From the IMG/VR virus record IMGVR_UViG_3300013005_000216, positions 1-20,102 of that record: a stretch of DNA of 20,102 nt; one strand, 5' to 3'. The stretch comes from a virus. The translations under genes and the position numbers were made by a program. Shown here piece after piece: positions 1 to 9,457 of the stretch (the first letter of the stretch is position 1; every line of letters starts with the position of its first letter). The notes under the pieces are model-generated. The model did not search any database. It was not told where the DNA came from and worked only from the letters and a program-made list of their open reading frames with translations.

Positions 1-1776
1 ACAAACTGTGTAATATCGGTAATCAACATATTTTTTAGTTCCAGTAAGTGTTACGGATTTCGTAAATGAACAACCACTAACATCGGTACAAGTCAAACTG
101 TATGTACCTGCCGTTAATCCTGTGACTGTATCTCCAGTGAAACCATTAATACTACCACCACTCCATATTAAATTAAATGGGGGTTCTCCTGAATATATAA
201 ATGTTGTGATTGAACCGTCATTTCCATTTAATGGTTGCGTTGGGAACAAATCAAAATATACAGACTGACTGTAATCAACATATACCTCAAAACTTTGTAT
301 ACAAGTTGGTGATCCTGAATCTTGGACTGTAAGGGTATAATTACCCCACTTTAAGTTATTAAATATTCCAACAGGACTTGTAGTTGTTGTTGGATCATAT
401 ATTGGGCCGGTTAATGTGAAAAGGTACGGGAATGTTCCGCCTGTAGATACAGTAACTTCAACTCTACCATTACTACTACCACAAGTTGTCCCCGTAACCA
501 AAGTTGTTGCACTATATAAGTTAACCGAACTTATCGTTGTTGTTGCACTATAAGTACACCCCGCAGACGTTACAGTAACTAAATAATTACCATTTGGTAA
601 TCCGTTAAATGTTTGATTTGGGTTCCCTAATGTTCCTATTTCTTGTATTCCTGTTGATCCTGATACCGAAATCAATAAATTAGCAACGCTACTTATTCCA
701 TTATCAACCAATACTTGTATTGATCCGTCATTTGTTGAGCAGAATGAGTTTGTTGTATTAACCGCAACAGTACTGAATGAATTAGGTGTTTGTAATGAAA
801 CCGTATCATATATCGTACAAAGTCCCGCATCAGTCACTAAAAATGAATAACCACCTGACGATAATCCCGTGAAAGTTACTGACGTATCAAAAGTTATCTC
901 AACTTGACCTGAAGATCCGCTGAAGAAATATGGTGCTGTTCCACCCACAACAATAAACTCAACCTCACCGTCATTAGCAAAACAACTTGGTTGTTGTAAT
1001 ACCATAAACCCACCAGATGCCAATGGAGGAACTTCACCAACAACGAATGATTTTGTTGTTGTACAATTCTCCGTATTAGTTATTGTCGCCAAATATGTTC
1101 CCGCAGTTAATCCTGTGATTGTTGTTCCTGTCTGACCGTTGGCGTTTGGACTCCAACTTACCGTATAAGCACTTAATGGTGGTGTTAAACCTGTGATGAA
1201 TATTTTACCACTACCTCCTTCAACACAACTCGCGTTATTTACAACATAACCACTAAAGTTAAGTTCGGTTGATGGTGTTACAATAACAGACGCTGTTATA
1301 CCTGTACAACCACCCCCATCATTTGCAACAATATAATAAGTACCCGCGGATAAACTAGTGAATGCGTAATAAGGTGTTGGTGTTGTTGCCGAAGTAATAT
1401 AATTATCAGATCCATCATATAAAACGAATGATGCGTTTCCATAAAGACCTGATGTAAATCCTGTGACAACCCCATTGTTTAATCCACAAGTGGTTGGTGT
1501 TGAATCTATACTTGTTGTTGTCCCTGTGGAGATGTATATTGGTTGTAATACTTTTGTTGATGACGCATCATAAATTTCAGCCCAATAAGTTCCGCCCGTT
1601 AAATTTTTAACATAATAAGTTGTTGTATTTGCCGATACCGGTAGTAACCCTAATCCGGTACCATCTACAACCCCAAAGTTAGGAGTATCTCCGGTTATTC
1701 TAAAATAAACCGCCCCTGATCCTGTATTACTACAATCACCAGTGACACTATAATTATATATCTGAATGTATCCCAT
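1..1776 (-). CDS. SprB-like repeat tail/adhesin protein, C-terminal end beyond the window
   Basis: The frame stays open from the ATG at 1776 to base 1, giving 592 residues with no stop, so the C-terminus is missing. The product is almost entirely repeats of about 75-90 residues, roughly at 13-88, 90-170, 172-248, 258-330, 335-415, 424-500 and 505-580. Each has an early Cys, often followed by NDG or NG (FANDGEVEF, STNDGSIQV, GNDGSIT), then a GG.PY-like segment, then GL.AGTY..TVTD..GC. This is the pattern of the SprB repeat, known from the Flavobacterium gliding adhesin SprB and other large Bacteroidota surface proteins. No signal peptide or membrane segment is seen, which fits a virion protein rather than a cell-surface one. 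Its ATG overlaps the stop of the 995-aa gene (TAATG). Inference: a tail fibre or baseplate-tip adhesin contacting the host surface. The repeat assignment is firm; the role is inferred from context. Confidence 0.85.
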   Translation of the reverse strand, partial: MGYIQIYNYSVTGDCSNTGSGAVYFRITGDTPNFGVVDGTGLGLLPVSANTTTYYVKNLTGGTYWAEIYDASSTKVLQPIYISTGTTTSIDSTPTTCGLNNGVVTGFTSGLYGNASFVLYDGSDNYITSATTPTPYYAFTSLSAGTYYIVANDGGGCTGITASVIVTPSTELNFSGYVVNNASCVEGGSGKIFITGLTPPLSAYTVSWSPNANGQTGTTITGLTAGTYLATITNTENCTTTKSFVVGEVPPLASGGFMVLQQPSCFANDGEVEFIVVGGTAPYFFSGSSGQVEITFDTSVTFTGLSSGGYSFLVTDAGLCTIYDTVSLQTPNSFSTVAVNTTNSFCSTNDGSIQVLVDNGISSVANLLISVSGSTGIQEIGTLGNPNQTFNGLPNGNYLVTVTSAGCTYSATTTISSVNLYSATTLVTGTTCGSSNGRVEVTVSTGGTFPYLFTLTGPIYDPTTTTSPVGIFNNLKWGNYTLTVQDSGSPTCIQSFEVYVDYSQSVYFDLFPTQPLNGNDGSITTFIYSGEPPFNLIWSGGSINGFTGDTVTGLTAGTYSLTCTDVSGCSFTKSVTLTGTKKYVDYRYYTVC

Positions 1777-4763
1777 TATTCGTTACAAAATATTTCAAAT
1801 TCAATTCCTACGTTTATTTGGAAATCGTCAAAATTAGGAACACAGTTATTATTAAACACGACCACATTTTCATTATCCACATCAATATTATAACTATATC
1901 CTGATGTTAGTAAATTATCCAACGCATCACCCAAAGCATTAGTCCATTGAGTATCGGTTGGGTATTGACTTGGCCCAATTCCGTTGAAGAACTCATATTG
2001 TTGTATTAAAACCCCATTTTGTCGTATATCAACATACCAACTTGATGAAACAGTATTTAATGAACATACTGTTGAATTTAACCCATTTGATGTGAAAAAG
2101 GCTTGTAATGTTTGAGTTAACACAATACCAAAAGAAGTCACCAATGGGTCGTTATTCCAAGGATATAAACCACAAATAACCTCTTGAACCGGACAATCCA
2201 ACACATAAAGTTGTGTTGATAAAGTACAAGGTTTACAAGGTACCGGAACAAACTTACAACCTTCTTGTCTTCTCCATACATATTTTTGTCGGTGAAAAAT
2301 AGAGTTTTCCAATCTCACACCTGTATTCCAAATCGTTGTTGCTGGAACCATTTGTTCCACCATTCTGATCCAATAATTACCCATTCCATTCACATAATCA
2401 ATCATCGTTTGATATGTGAAGTTATCATTTTCAATACCCGCTAATTTTTGTGATTCCAAGTATCTCCAATAAATTGATTGTAACGTAGGGTAACCACCTG
2501 TTTTACCATCAGTAATTGTTTGTCTGTTTCTGGTGTTAACCATATTTCTCCAAAACGTTTGAGCAAACTCAAAGAATGTTTTTTGTTTTGGTTTAGGTAC
2601 AATTGTTGTCCAATCAATACCACCTAATTTAGGATATGGGTTTGGTATGTCACAAGGTGTTGGTGGTGTGTAAAATAACCCTTGTTCTGGAATTGGGAAG
2701 TTGTATTGACGAGACATTGTCCATACATCATAAACCAAACCTTGAGCCGGGTTCATCATAATGTCAACATTCTTTACATTCAATGTTAGACATTCTTCTC
2801 CCACCTCATAGTAAGAATTAAATCCTCCCTCAAAACTTGTTCTTAAAGTTGGGTCTGAATCAGTCCAACTCTTTTTATTATCGGCAACTCTTCTTAACTT
2901 AAACCCTAAGTTCAAATAAGGGAATTGTCTATATCGTTGTAAATATTCTTCACCGTAATTAAATGGTAATAATTGAGTTTGATAATTTGGGTTATTACCT
3001 GTAAATAATAAATTTGTTGGTACCGCAAACTCAGGCATTCTGTGTTGTGGTGTGGACTCAAACCATCCCCCACCAATTTGGAAGTAATATGTTTCAGATG
3101 CGGTTGGCATTTGAGGACAACCGAACGCGTCAACAGGATAATCACCTCTATCCGTTAAAACATTAGAATTAACCGAAAATGTTGTGAATCCCGTATATTG
3201 AACCCCTTGAATGTAGAATATATTATCACCTTGTAATACCGGTAATTGTAAACTTATCGTACCACCTGTAATTTGGAAGTATTGTTTATTAAACTCACTC
3301 ATATTAATACGTTGGTCGGCAACATAAATATATTCATTAAAGTCAATTAGAGCTTCAGGTGCTCCAACCATTCTTAATAAACACTCTATTGACTTTCTTG
3401 TTCCTTTTGATTTAAATAGGTATGCTGAATTTAATATTAAGTTTCTATAGAACTGATAATTAATTTCTTCTGGTGTCGGCCCAATTTGTAATCCAGGAAA
3501 AGTGTTTGGTTGTGTTGAAAATACCGACTGTAACAACTCCTCGTTTGATATTGGTGAGAAGTTTGTTGCCCAACCCAAAGTTTGAGCCAAGTTCTTCAAT
3601 AATTGTGAAGGTATATCATTTTGTACAGTATAATGAACACTGTTGATATTACCTAATGCGGATATGAAAGATTTTGTTTCATCAAAACTTCTTCCGTAAA
3701 TCTGTAATAACTTTTCAAATTTTTGATCGGGTGTGTCAAATTCTTTTAACGCCCCTGTGGTAAAGAATCTTGAAATTAAGTTAGTATTGTATTGGTCTAA
3801 ATTAATTGCAAAATCATTAATTTGTGTTAGGTAATTATCAAAACTTGATGTAACAATATCCAAGTTCCAAATACCGGCTTTAGGGAATGTTGCATACTCA
3901 TTTGATATAGCAAATGAACCATCTTCTAATTCTCTTGGAACAACGAACTTTGCGGTATATGCCGGTGTTATTTGTCTATTGAGTAAGAAGTTCTCAACCG
4001 CATCAAAATTTAAATTAAATACTTTATTAACCTCAAAATCATTTGGTCTGACCACCAAGTAGTCATAAGATATTTGATTACCACTAAATGGATTTCCATC
4101 AACAATAATCTTTAAACTAGTTGAGTTACTGTCTGTAGGATATAAGTAGTTCAGAGGATATTGTTGACCATTAACAAATAGAATATATTTCTTATACTCT
4201 AATTTCATATTTCTCAATGGTGAAACTTTGTTTTCATTAAACATCATATTTGTTTCGGCATTTTGCGAAAAATCAATGTCAAATGGGTTTCTTATTGAGG
4301 ATAATAGTATCTCTAATGTTGTATCGTTTTCAATGGAATCGTAACTTATATTAAATGCCGTTTCTTGATTTAAGAAAGTTTCCGTTTGTGGAGCTACCTC
4401 TAAACCAGCGGGAAAGTAGTTAATTATCTTAGTAATTGAAACTGAAAATCTTTTAACTAATGAACCATATTGGGTAAAGTTTGTAACCTGACTTAAATCA
4501 TAGTTAGGGTAAACTCGGTAGTTTGCCGCTAATATTTCAGCCGATTCTACATTATTATCAATGTTGATAGATTCTAAATTGATAGGGTCAGAAAATGTTC
4601 CTATCGTAAAAGTTCTATTCTGTTTTTCAGTAATGTTTGTTGTGAAATTAAAATTCGCCTGTGTTAAACCACCACCCGCAACAAGCTGAACCCCAACTAA
4701 ATTGTTAGAGAATTGGTTTGCTGCACTACTTTGAGGTGGACAAGTAAATTTCTGTGTTGCCAT
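1776..4763 (-). CDS. Large baseplate/tail structural protein (995 aa)
   Basis: A complete 995-residue protein. Residues 1-340 look beta-rich with no recognised domain. Residues 345-480 are helical and hold the most informative segment: a run with YGRSFDETKSFISAL, then LAQTLGW, then YLFKSKGTRKSIECLLRMVG near 448-467. This resembles the helical 'long enough, then G-T-x-x-x-I-x-x-L-L-x-x-x-G' pattern of phage P2 gpI-type baseplate/tail proteins; that link is a weak motif-level inference. Residues 730-835 are rich in aromatic and basic residues (WRNMVNTRNRQ, VEQMVPATTIWNTG). A Cys cluster follows at C836, C843, C846, C857 and C864, which could bind metal or form disulfides. A small separate domain may occupy 870-995. 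It starts by a TAATG overlap with the 301-aa gene and ends by the same overlap with the SprB-repeat gene. The location supports a baseplate or fibre-attachment role; exact function is unknown. Confidence 0.8.
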   Translation of the reverse strand: MATQKFTCPPQSSAANQFSNNLVGVQLVAGGGLTQANFNFTTNITEKQNRTFTIGTFSDPINLESINIDNNVESAEILAANYRVYPNYDLSQVTNFTQYGSLVKRFSVSITKIINYFPAGLEVAPQTETFLNQETAFNISYDSIENDTTLEILLSSIRNPFDIDFSQNAETNMMFNENKVSPLRNMKLEYKKYILFVNGQQYPLNYLYPTDSNSTSLKIIVDGNPFSGNQISYDYLVVRPNDFEVNKVFNLNFDAVENFLLNRQITPAYTAKFVVPRELEDGSFAISNEYATFPKAGIWNLDIVTSSFDNYLTQINDFAINLDQYNTNLISRFFTTGALKEFDTPDQKFEKLLQIYGRSFDETKSFISALGNINSVHYTVQNDIPSQLLKNLAQTLGWATNFSPISNEELLQSVFSTQPNTFPGLQIGPTPEEINYQFYRNLILNSAYLFKSKGTRKSIECLLRMVGAPEALIDFNEYIYVADQRINMSEFNKQYFQITGGTISLQLPVLQGDNIFYIQGVQYTGFTTFSVNSNVLTDRGDYPVDAFGCPQMPTASETYYFQIGGGWFESTPQHRMPEFAVPTNLLFTGNNPNYQTQLLPFNYGEEYLQRYRQFPYLNLGFKLRRVADNKKSWTDSDPTLRTSFEGGFNSYYEVGEECLTLNVKNVDIMMNPAQGLVYDVWTMSRQYNFPIPEQGLFYTPPTPCDIPNPYPKLGGIDWTTIVPKPKQKTFFEFAQTFWRNMVNTRNRQTITDGKTGGYPTLQSIYWRYLESQKLAGIENDNFTYQTMIDYVNGMGNYWIRMVEQMVPATTIWNTGVRLENSIFHRQKYVWRRQEGCKFVPVPCKPCTLSTQLYVLDCPVQEVICGLYPWNNDPLVTSFGIVLTQTLQAFFTSNGLNSTVCSLNTVSSSWYVDIRQNGVLIQQYEFFNGIGPSQYPTDTQWTNALGDALDNLLTSGYSYNIDVDNENVVVFNNNCVPNFDDFQINVGIEFEIFCNE

Positions 4764-5668
4764 TAAACTGTTATGTTGTTAAATGCTTTAGAGAAGTCAA
4801 TATTATCACCACGATCTTGTCTAACCTCATAAAGAAGTGTATTGAACTGATCTTTAATTTCGTACAAGTTGTATTGTTTGTAGATATTATTATCAGAGTC
4901 GTAAATAGTGTAAATACCGTCCTCAATAGATTTAGTTTGGTTACCGTAAAGTGCAATCGCAAGAGTTGAGATGTCTTGATCAACAATTTCAATTTCCGTA
5001 CTTATAGGGTTAAAGTATGTGTTTGAAATAATAATACTTTGATTTGGTTGACCTATAAATGGTGTTGCGCTTGGTTTGTTAGTTGGTGATGATGAAGGTG
5101 ATAACGTACAGAATAGTAAGTTTGTTGATCCCTCAACATAAGCATATCTAATAGATTTTTGGATCGTGTTAGTGAGGTTCTGAACTACAGGTTCACAGTA
5201 GAACGACGATGTTATAATTCTAAAAAAGTTAGGTATTTTAGTTCCGTCAGGGTTTAAATACTCAACTCTAAAACCAACTAACCCTTGATTAACGAATTTG
5301 TTTCTATATTCAACAGGAACATTGTTAAGGTCAATCACTATACCTTTTACATTTGGTAATGCCGACAACACACCACAATCAGTAATAGTTGTTCTGATTT
5401 GTGCCGGTCTAATCATCAAAGTGTAGATACCTAATCTGTTGAATTGGTCTGCAGGTAGTTTAAGGTTATATAAACCACCTAATATCTCAACACTACTTCC
5501 ACCTGTTTCGGCGTTGTTGAAGTAGGGTCTCAATACGTCTTGAGCATTCAAAGTTGTTAATGTGAAGTTCTGAGTGTCGTCTCTTGATTCTGTATAAACC
5601 ATTACGATCTCAACGTCTTCAGGACTAACATCTGATGGTCTTATAGTTCCATAATTACCTGTTGCCAT
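4763..5668 (-). CDS. Unknown structural protein (301 aa)
   Basis: No family is recognised. The 301-residue product has no signal peptide or membrane helix. Residues 15-180 look like a mixed beta domain. A Ser/Pro/Thr-rich stretch at about 189-208 (LSPSSSPTNKPSATPF) looks like a flexible linker, and a second small beta-rich domain follows at 209-301. The start is preceded by a 30-bp gap carrying the CTATTTAT motif and a weak purine stretch (AAGGA about 12 nt upstream of the ATG), so this gene probably opens its own transcript for 301 aa, 995 aa and SprB-like proteins. It ends with a TAATG overlap into the 995-aa gene. A virion role is inferred only from its position among baseplate and tail genes. 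Confidence 0.75.
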   Translation of the reverse strand: MATGNYGTIRPSDVSPEDVEIVMVYTESRDDTQNFTLTTLNAQDVLRPYFNNAETGGSSVEILGGLYNLKLPADQFNRLGIYTLMIRPAQIRTTITDCGVLSALPNVKGIVIDLNNVPVEYRNKFVNQGLVGFRVEYLNPDGTKIPNFFRIITSSFYCEPVVQNLTNTIQKSIRYAYVEGSTNLLFCTLSPSSSPTNKPSATPFIGQPNQSIIISNTYFNPISTEIEIVDQDISTLAIALYGNQTKSIEDGIYTIYDSDNNIYKQYNLYEIKDQFNTLLYEVRQDRGDNIDFSKAFNNITV

Positions 5669-5698
5669 TTTTAATCTTTTTTCCTTTTTTATAAATAG
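5669..5698 (-). promoter_or_regulatory. Candidate late-type promoter motif CTATTTAT
   Basis: This 30-bp gap reads on the minus strand AACTATTTAT followed by A/G-rich sequence up to the ATG. The 8-mer CTATTTAT (5698 to 5691; its first base lies at the stop-codon side of the gap) ends 22 nt before the start codon. The same 8-mer lies upstream of the 1862-aa and gp25-like genes. A promoter function is inferred from this recurrence; by analogy, T4 late promoters consist of a single AT-rich -10 element. On the opposite strand the sequence reads TATAAATA at 5690-5697, which matches the T4 late consensus but faces no gene. Confidence 0.4.
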
Positions 5699-6874
5699 TT
5701 ATGTTGATACTTTTTCAACATTAAAATATTTGTATCCGTATTTTTCTAAATCACCAACATTATCAACTTCACCCAATCTCATTATGTTCTCCAATGCAGT
5801 ATACTTACCTCTTTCAATAAACACATTCGTTATGATTTCAGGTTCGTCAATAACATTTAATAATGCTTCATTCTTTGTTAAAGCACTTAAAACTAAATCA
5901 CCCTGTTCTAAACCATACGAATCAACTACATAAATTGTATAGTCCTCGTAATCAAAGTAGTTTATACCGTTAATAGTGTATGCCGAATATGTTCCTGTGG
6001 GGTCAATCCCCCAATATGTTCCAATCGCACCTGTTGTTCCCGTTACTTGTATACCCAACTTATATTTTCCGCCGGCCAAGTTTATTTTTGGCCCGTATTG
6101 TGACAGATCATTAAGAGTTGATTCAGTATAACCTGTTATTATAAATGGAACGGAAGTGTAATTGTAAGAGTAGTAATCATTTATATCGGTATTTGAATCT
6201 CCAGTGAATATGTAATCATAACTTATTGGTGTTGCAGACCAATTACCACCCGCGGGATAAAATGTTATATTACCTTGTGGGTTCGTTACTGTGACGTTTG
6301 AGTATGGTGTTGTTACGGGTTTCTCAACTTTAGATATACCCCAAGGCGAATTAGCGGTTAGAGTAATCGTATAGTTATTTGATGATGTCGGATAAATATG
6401 AGTTAAAGGTGTGATACCAACAACTAATTGTTGTGGGGATCCGTCACCCCAATCCAAACTGTAAGTACATAATTGTAGGAACTTAATTAACTCTAAATCG
6501 GATGTATTGTAAAATGTGAAGGTGTACGGATTGAGAGTGTTTGCAGTAACAATAAAATTGTTTAACACATCCGCCTGAATAATTAAACCGTCAGTCGGAG
6601 TGTAATAACCTAAATCAACCGCAGACTCGGTCAACATTATATTAACTGTTAGACCAGTTAAAAATGATGTCCCACCCGTATTACCCGATAAAAGAAAATC
6701 CATCGGTAGATAAACACCTGTTGTTCCTGTTGTGGTTGCACTTATTGTTGTTGCCGTCAAACAGCAAGGATCAATAATTGTAGTGATGTCTGTTTCACCT
6801 GTGTATGGAACAAACACAAGATCACTTTTGATATTCTCAGGTGAGATAATAAACTTATATTCCTGTAATTCCAT
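5699..6874 (-). CDS. PKD-domain tail/baseplate protein (391 aa)
   Basis: The clearest domain is a PKD (Ig-like) fold at about residues 105-185, with the diagnostic WGDGS at 142-146, then THIYP near 158-162 and NYTITLTA at 167-174. PKD domains are protein- or carbohydrate-binding beta sandwiches common in Bacteroidota surface proteins and in phage tail proteins. Residues 1-100 are Thr/Gly-rich with a CC pair at 37-38. Residues 200-330 form another beta-rich region. The charged end (about 352-388, with ERGKYTALENIMRLGEV) is predicted helical and could be a docking tail. It starts by TAATG overlap with the 267-aa gene. There is no signal peptide, so it is probably assembled into the particle and not secreted. 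The PKD call is fairly secure; the tail role is inferred from context. Confidence 0.8.
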   Translation of the reverse strand: MELQEYKFIISPENIKSDLVFVPYTGETDITTIIDPCCLTATTISATTTGTTGVYLPMDFLLSGNTGGTSFLTGLTVNIMLTESAVDLGYYTPTDGLIIQADVLNNFIVTANTLNPYTFTFYNTSDLELIKFLQLCTYSLDWGDGSPQQLVVGITPLTHIYPTSSNNYTITLTANSPWGISKVEKPVTTPYSNVTVTNPQGNITFYPAGGNWSATPISYDYIFTGDSNTDINDYYSYNYTSVPFIITGYTESTLNDLSQYGPKINLAGGKYKLGIQVTGTTGAIGTYWGIDPTGTYSAYTINGINYFDYEDYTIYVVDSYGLEQGDLVLSALTKNEALLNVIDEPEIITNVFIERGKYTALENIMRLGEVDNVGDLEKYGYKYFNVEKVST

Positions 6875-7677
6875 TATGGGTTAACATATTCATACCATTT
6901 TATCGGTGTTACGGAATCACCAACTCGTAAATTGGTTGATGTTGAGAACACTTCGTAAGTTTTGTTGTTATAATTCAAATCCACTCTATAATAGAAATAT
7001 GTTGAGTTATCAAAAGTAAATTTGTTTGGGATGATTAAATTTTGTCGGGTATTAGTCATTCTCTTGAATACCCCAGTTCTAGCATCAAAGAAACTTGCGG
7101 TCATAAAAAATGTATCAATATTAATTACATCACGACTTCTTAACCAATAAATAAAGAATCCTTCCTTGTCACCAATATAATCTAAAACCATTTTTGGTTT
7201 TTTAATTTCCACTGAAGGGACTAATGGTGACAGAACAACTGTATCAGTTCTACCTTGTTGTACCGGTAAAATAATTGATAAATAAAGTTGTTGGGTCTTT
7301 TCATTATCACTATCAAAAAGGTCTAATTTGAAGAATGACTTTGTGAATGGTTTACTGTAATAATAAATTTGTTCTGTAGTAAACCCAAGATTTAAATATG
7401 ATAAATTCCAAGACCCTACTGTTGTTGCGGTTATCGGTTGTGAGTTATCATAAAAATAAAACTCATAATCAATTGAGGTATCAAAATTAGAAAATACATT
7501 GTGACTAAATCTTGAAATCTCAAAATCGGTCGCAGTCCCAATTACTTGTTTTAATATGGATGTTTCGTATTCACTGATTGCTTCGTCCCTTCCAGTGAAA
7601 TCCCATTGCATATTAATTGGAATATTAATAGATTGGTCTAAATCTGTTTTTAGTATTTTTACTTTATTCGCATTCAT
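6874..7677 (-). CDS. Unknown structural protein (267 aa)
   Basis: No known family is recognised. The 267-residue product is rich in Phe, Tyr and Thr, has alternating hydrophobic patterns typical of beta sandwiches, and has no signal peptide or membrane helix. Near the N-terminus it carries DQSINIPI (residues 14-21), which resembles DQFINIPF in the next upstream gene product and DKYINVNL in the 1862-aa protein, suggesting a shared N-terminal element. The ATG at 7677 was chosen because the resulting 14-bp overlap with the end of the 597-aa gene is compatible with coupled translation and no better in-frame start follows. It ends in a TAATG overlap with the PKD gene. A baseplate or tail role is inferred from position. 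Confidence 0.72.
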   Translation of the reverse strand: MNANKVKILKTDLDQSINIPINMQWDFTGRDEAISEYETSILKQVIGTATDFEISRFSHNVFSNFDTSIDYEFYFYDNSQPITATTVGSWNLSYLNLGFTTEQIYYYSKPFTKSFFKLDLFDSDNEKTQQLYLSIILPVQQGRTDTVVLSPLVPSVEIKKPKMVLDYIGDKEGFFIYWLRSRDVINIDTFFMTASFFDARTGVFKRMTNTRQNLIIPNKFTFDNSTYFYYRVDLNYNNKTYEVFSTSTNLRVGDSVTPIKWYEYVNP

Positions 7678-9457
7678 CTACTAATGGGTCTTCAATTGTG
7701 ATTATGTTCTGAGGAACTTTACCTATTTGTGCGTAATCACTTGGTATGTTATAATTTTCAGGTGTAATTCTAAATATGGTGTTCACATATGGGTAGTGAG
7801 CCCCATTCATAAATGGGAAATCAACACCAACACCTTCGTTGTCTATAAAACCATATGGATATAAATCTCTCCATCTAAACAAAGCATTGGTTGTGGAATA
7901 ATACGCATAAGGTGGTATTCCCACAACTTTACTTGAACTGCCTTCTTCAATATAATCAGAGAACGCACCTATCTGTATTGCGTTATGTGGTTGATAAAAA
8001 TACCCAACCTGATTTGTACTATTCAACCCGTTATCAACGATGGTAAACCAATTTTGATTAAACTTTATTTTATGTTGATAGGTAGAAATTACTCTCTCTA
8101 ATTGTTCAAAGTTATTCCATTCACAAAAATCCCCATCAATGGTATCTCCCGATTGTAATAATTTATTAAAGAAGAATGGACCAGATCCAACTAAAGATGT
8201 GTATTGTGTTTGGGGTATATTTGTATTTGAATTGGGGTTACTTTGATCCCACCAAGTTTGTGGTTTTTTGTTTTGTAAAAATGTGTTGAACTCCCAACCT
8301 TGTTTCATATTTCTTGTCCAACCAAAATACCCTCTCCAAATTGTGGTAAAAAATAATTCAGTTAGTGGTCTATTTTGATTATCAATCAAACCGTTGATGT
8401 TTATATCACAATTAAACGATAAATTATAAGATCTACTACCTTCTTTAATTGAAGTTCTCTGTTTTTCATTTGGTGTTAGAACTTTAATCTCACATTTCTT
8501 TTTATCACCATATATGTTTCTCTCAAAACCAGCGTTAACTAAAACCGCACAATCAGGGTTAGTAATGATTTTGTGTTTACGAATATAATATTGACTAATA
8601 GTGTCCGCAGAATTAGCGGCATTAATGACTCTTCTAAAAGTTCCTTGAGTGTTCGTTTGGAATGTGGTACCAGTATATCCAACGTTTCTAATATTAAAAA
8701 TATATTCATTTGATCCTGATGCTCCATCACCCAAACTAGTTACTTGGAACATATTATTTCCATTATAATTAATAGACAAATAAACATACTCACCAACAGA
8801 CAGTCCGTGTTTCATTGGTGATTTGAATACTATGTTATTACCCAATAAATTAGATCCTACAACAACATAAAATGGTATTCCGTTTGATGCGACCCAAGAC
8901 CAATTTAGATTAGTATCTGGTTCAACCGTAAATAAAGTTTTAGTAAAGTCATTGGCGAAGGCATAACTCATATAATGAGACCAATTATAAGTTGTTGCAC
9001 TTACACTTTTAAAGTCAATGTGGTTATTTGGTGGTTGAGTGTAACCCACAACACCGTTATCCGTTCTGATAAAATCAAATTCAGGATATTGTGGTAAACC
9101 TTCCCACGGCACGCTTTGGTCTGTTGCAAATGGGGGTTGGTTACCTTGATAGTAATAGTTTTGAGCATTACCCACCGCATTGGTATAATATAAATTATCT
9201 CTAAATGGAACGTAAGTGGTTTCACCCGAAATAGCATTTTCAAATAATATTGTGAATTTTGTTACGGGTCTAAAAATAGTTGATGTTTGTCTTTCTTCTT
9301 CAAACACATTTACCAAATTTAAATCAACACTTCTGTCGTATTCAACTAAATCTTTACTTGTTTGACTGAACGGTATGTTAATAAACTGATCTGTTCTTGG
9401 TGCGGATTTATACCTCTGCGTTGATAATATTATTCTTTCTGTTGGATCTACGGTCAT
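7664..9457 (-). CDS. Unknown large structural protein (597 aa)
   Basis: No family is recognised. The 597-residue product is Asn-, Tyr-, Trp- and Phe-rich and has no transmembrane segment. The N-terminus has DQFINIPF at residues 23-30, a motif shared with its two neighbours. Around 211-260 there is a segment of the type KHGLSVGEYVYLSI followed by FQVTSLGDG, which looks like a small beta-barrel or Ig-type module. Residues 360-460 are aromatic-rich (TTIWRGYFGW, PQTWWDQS). Three Cys occur at 303, 322 and 350, with others at 445 and 595. It starts with a TAATG overlap at the end of the 1862-aa gene, so it is very likely co-translated with it. Its place after gp25, gp6 and the giant protein suggests an outer baseplate component, but nothing in the sequence proves this. 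Confidence 0.75.
   Translation of the reverse strand: MTVDPTERIILSTQRYKSAPRTDQFINIPFSQTSKDLVEYDRSVDLNLVNVFEEERQTSTIFRPVTKFTILFENAISGETTYVPFRDNLYYTNAVGNAQNYYYQGNQPPFATDQSVPWEGLPQYPEFDFIRTDNGVVGYTQPPNNHIDFKSVSATTYNWSHYMSYAFANDFTKTLFTVEPDTNLNWSWVASNGIPFYVVVGSNLLGNNIVFKSPMKHGLSVGEYVYLSINYNGNNMFQVTSLGDGASGSNEYIFNIRNVGYTGTTFQTNTQGTFRRVINAANSADTISQYYIRKHKIITNPDCAVLVNAGFERNIYGDKKKCEIKVLTPNEKQRTSIKEGSRSYNLSFNCDININGLIDNQNRPLTELFFTTIWRGYFGWTRNMKQGWEFNTFLQNKKPQTWWDQSNPNSNTNIPQTQYTSLVGSGPFFFNKLLQSGDTIDGDFCEWNNFEQLERVISTYQHKIKFNQNWFTIVDNGLNSTNQVGYFYQPHNAIQIGAFSDYIEEGSSSKVVGIPPYAYYSTTNALFRWRDLYPYGFIDNEGVGVDFPFMNGAHYPYVNTIFRITPENYNIPSDYAQIGKVPQNIITIEDPLVDECE

Noticed and set aside
4754-4992. Small frames at the 995/301-aa junction on both strands (4754-4969 plus, 4771-4992 minus)
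   Set aside because: Both are covered by the 301-aa gene, which has better composition and a fitting TAATG junction.
5690-5697. Exact T4 late-promoter consensus TATAAATA on the plus strand
   Set aside because: It would drive transcription antisense to every gene and faces no plus-strand gene; it is better read as part of the minus-strand CTATTTAT motif.
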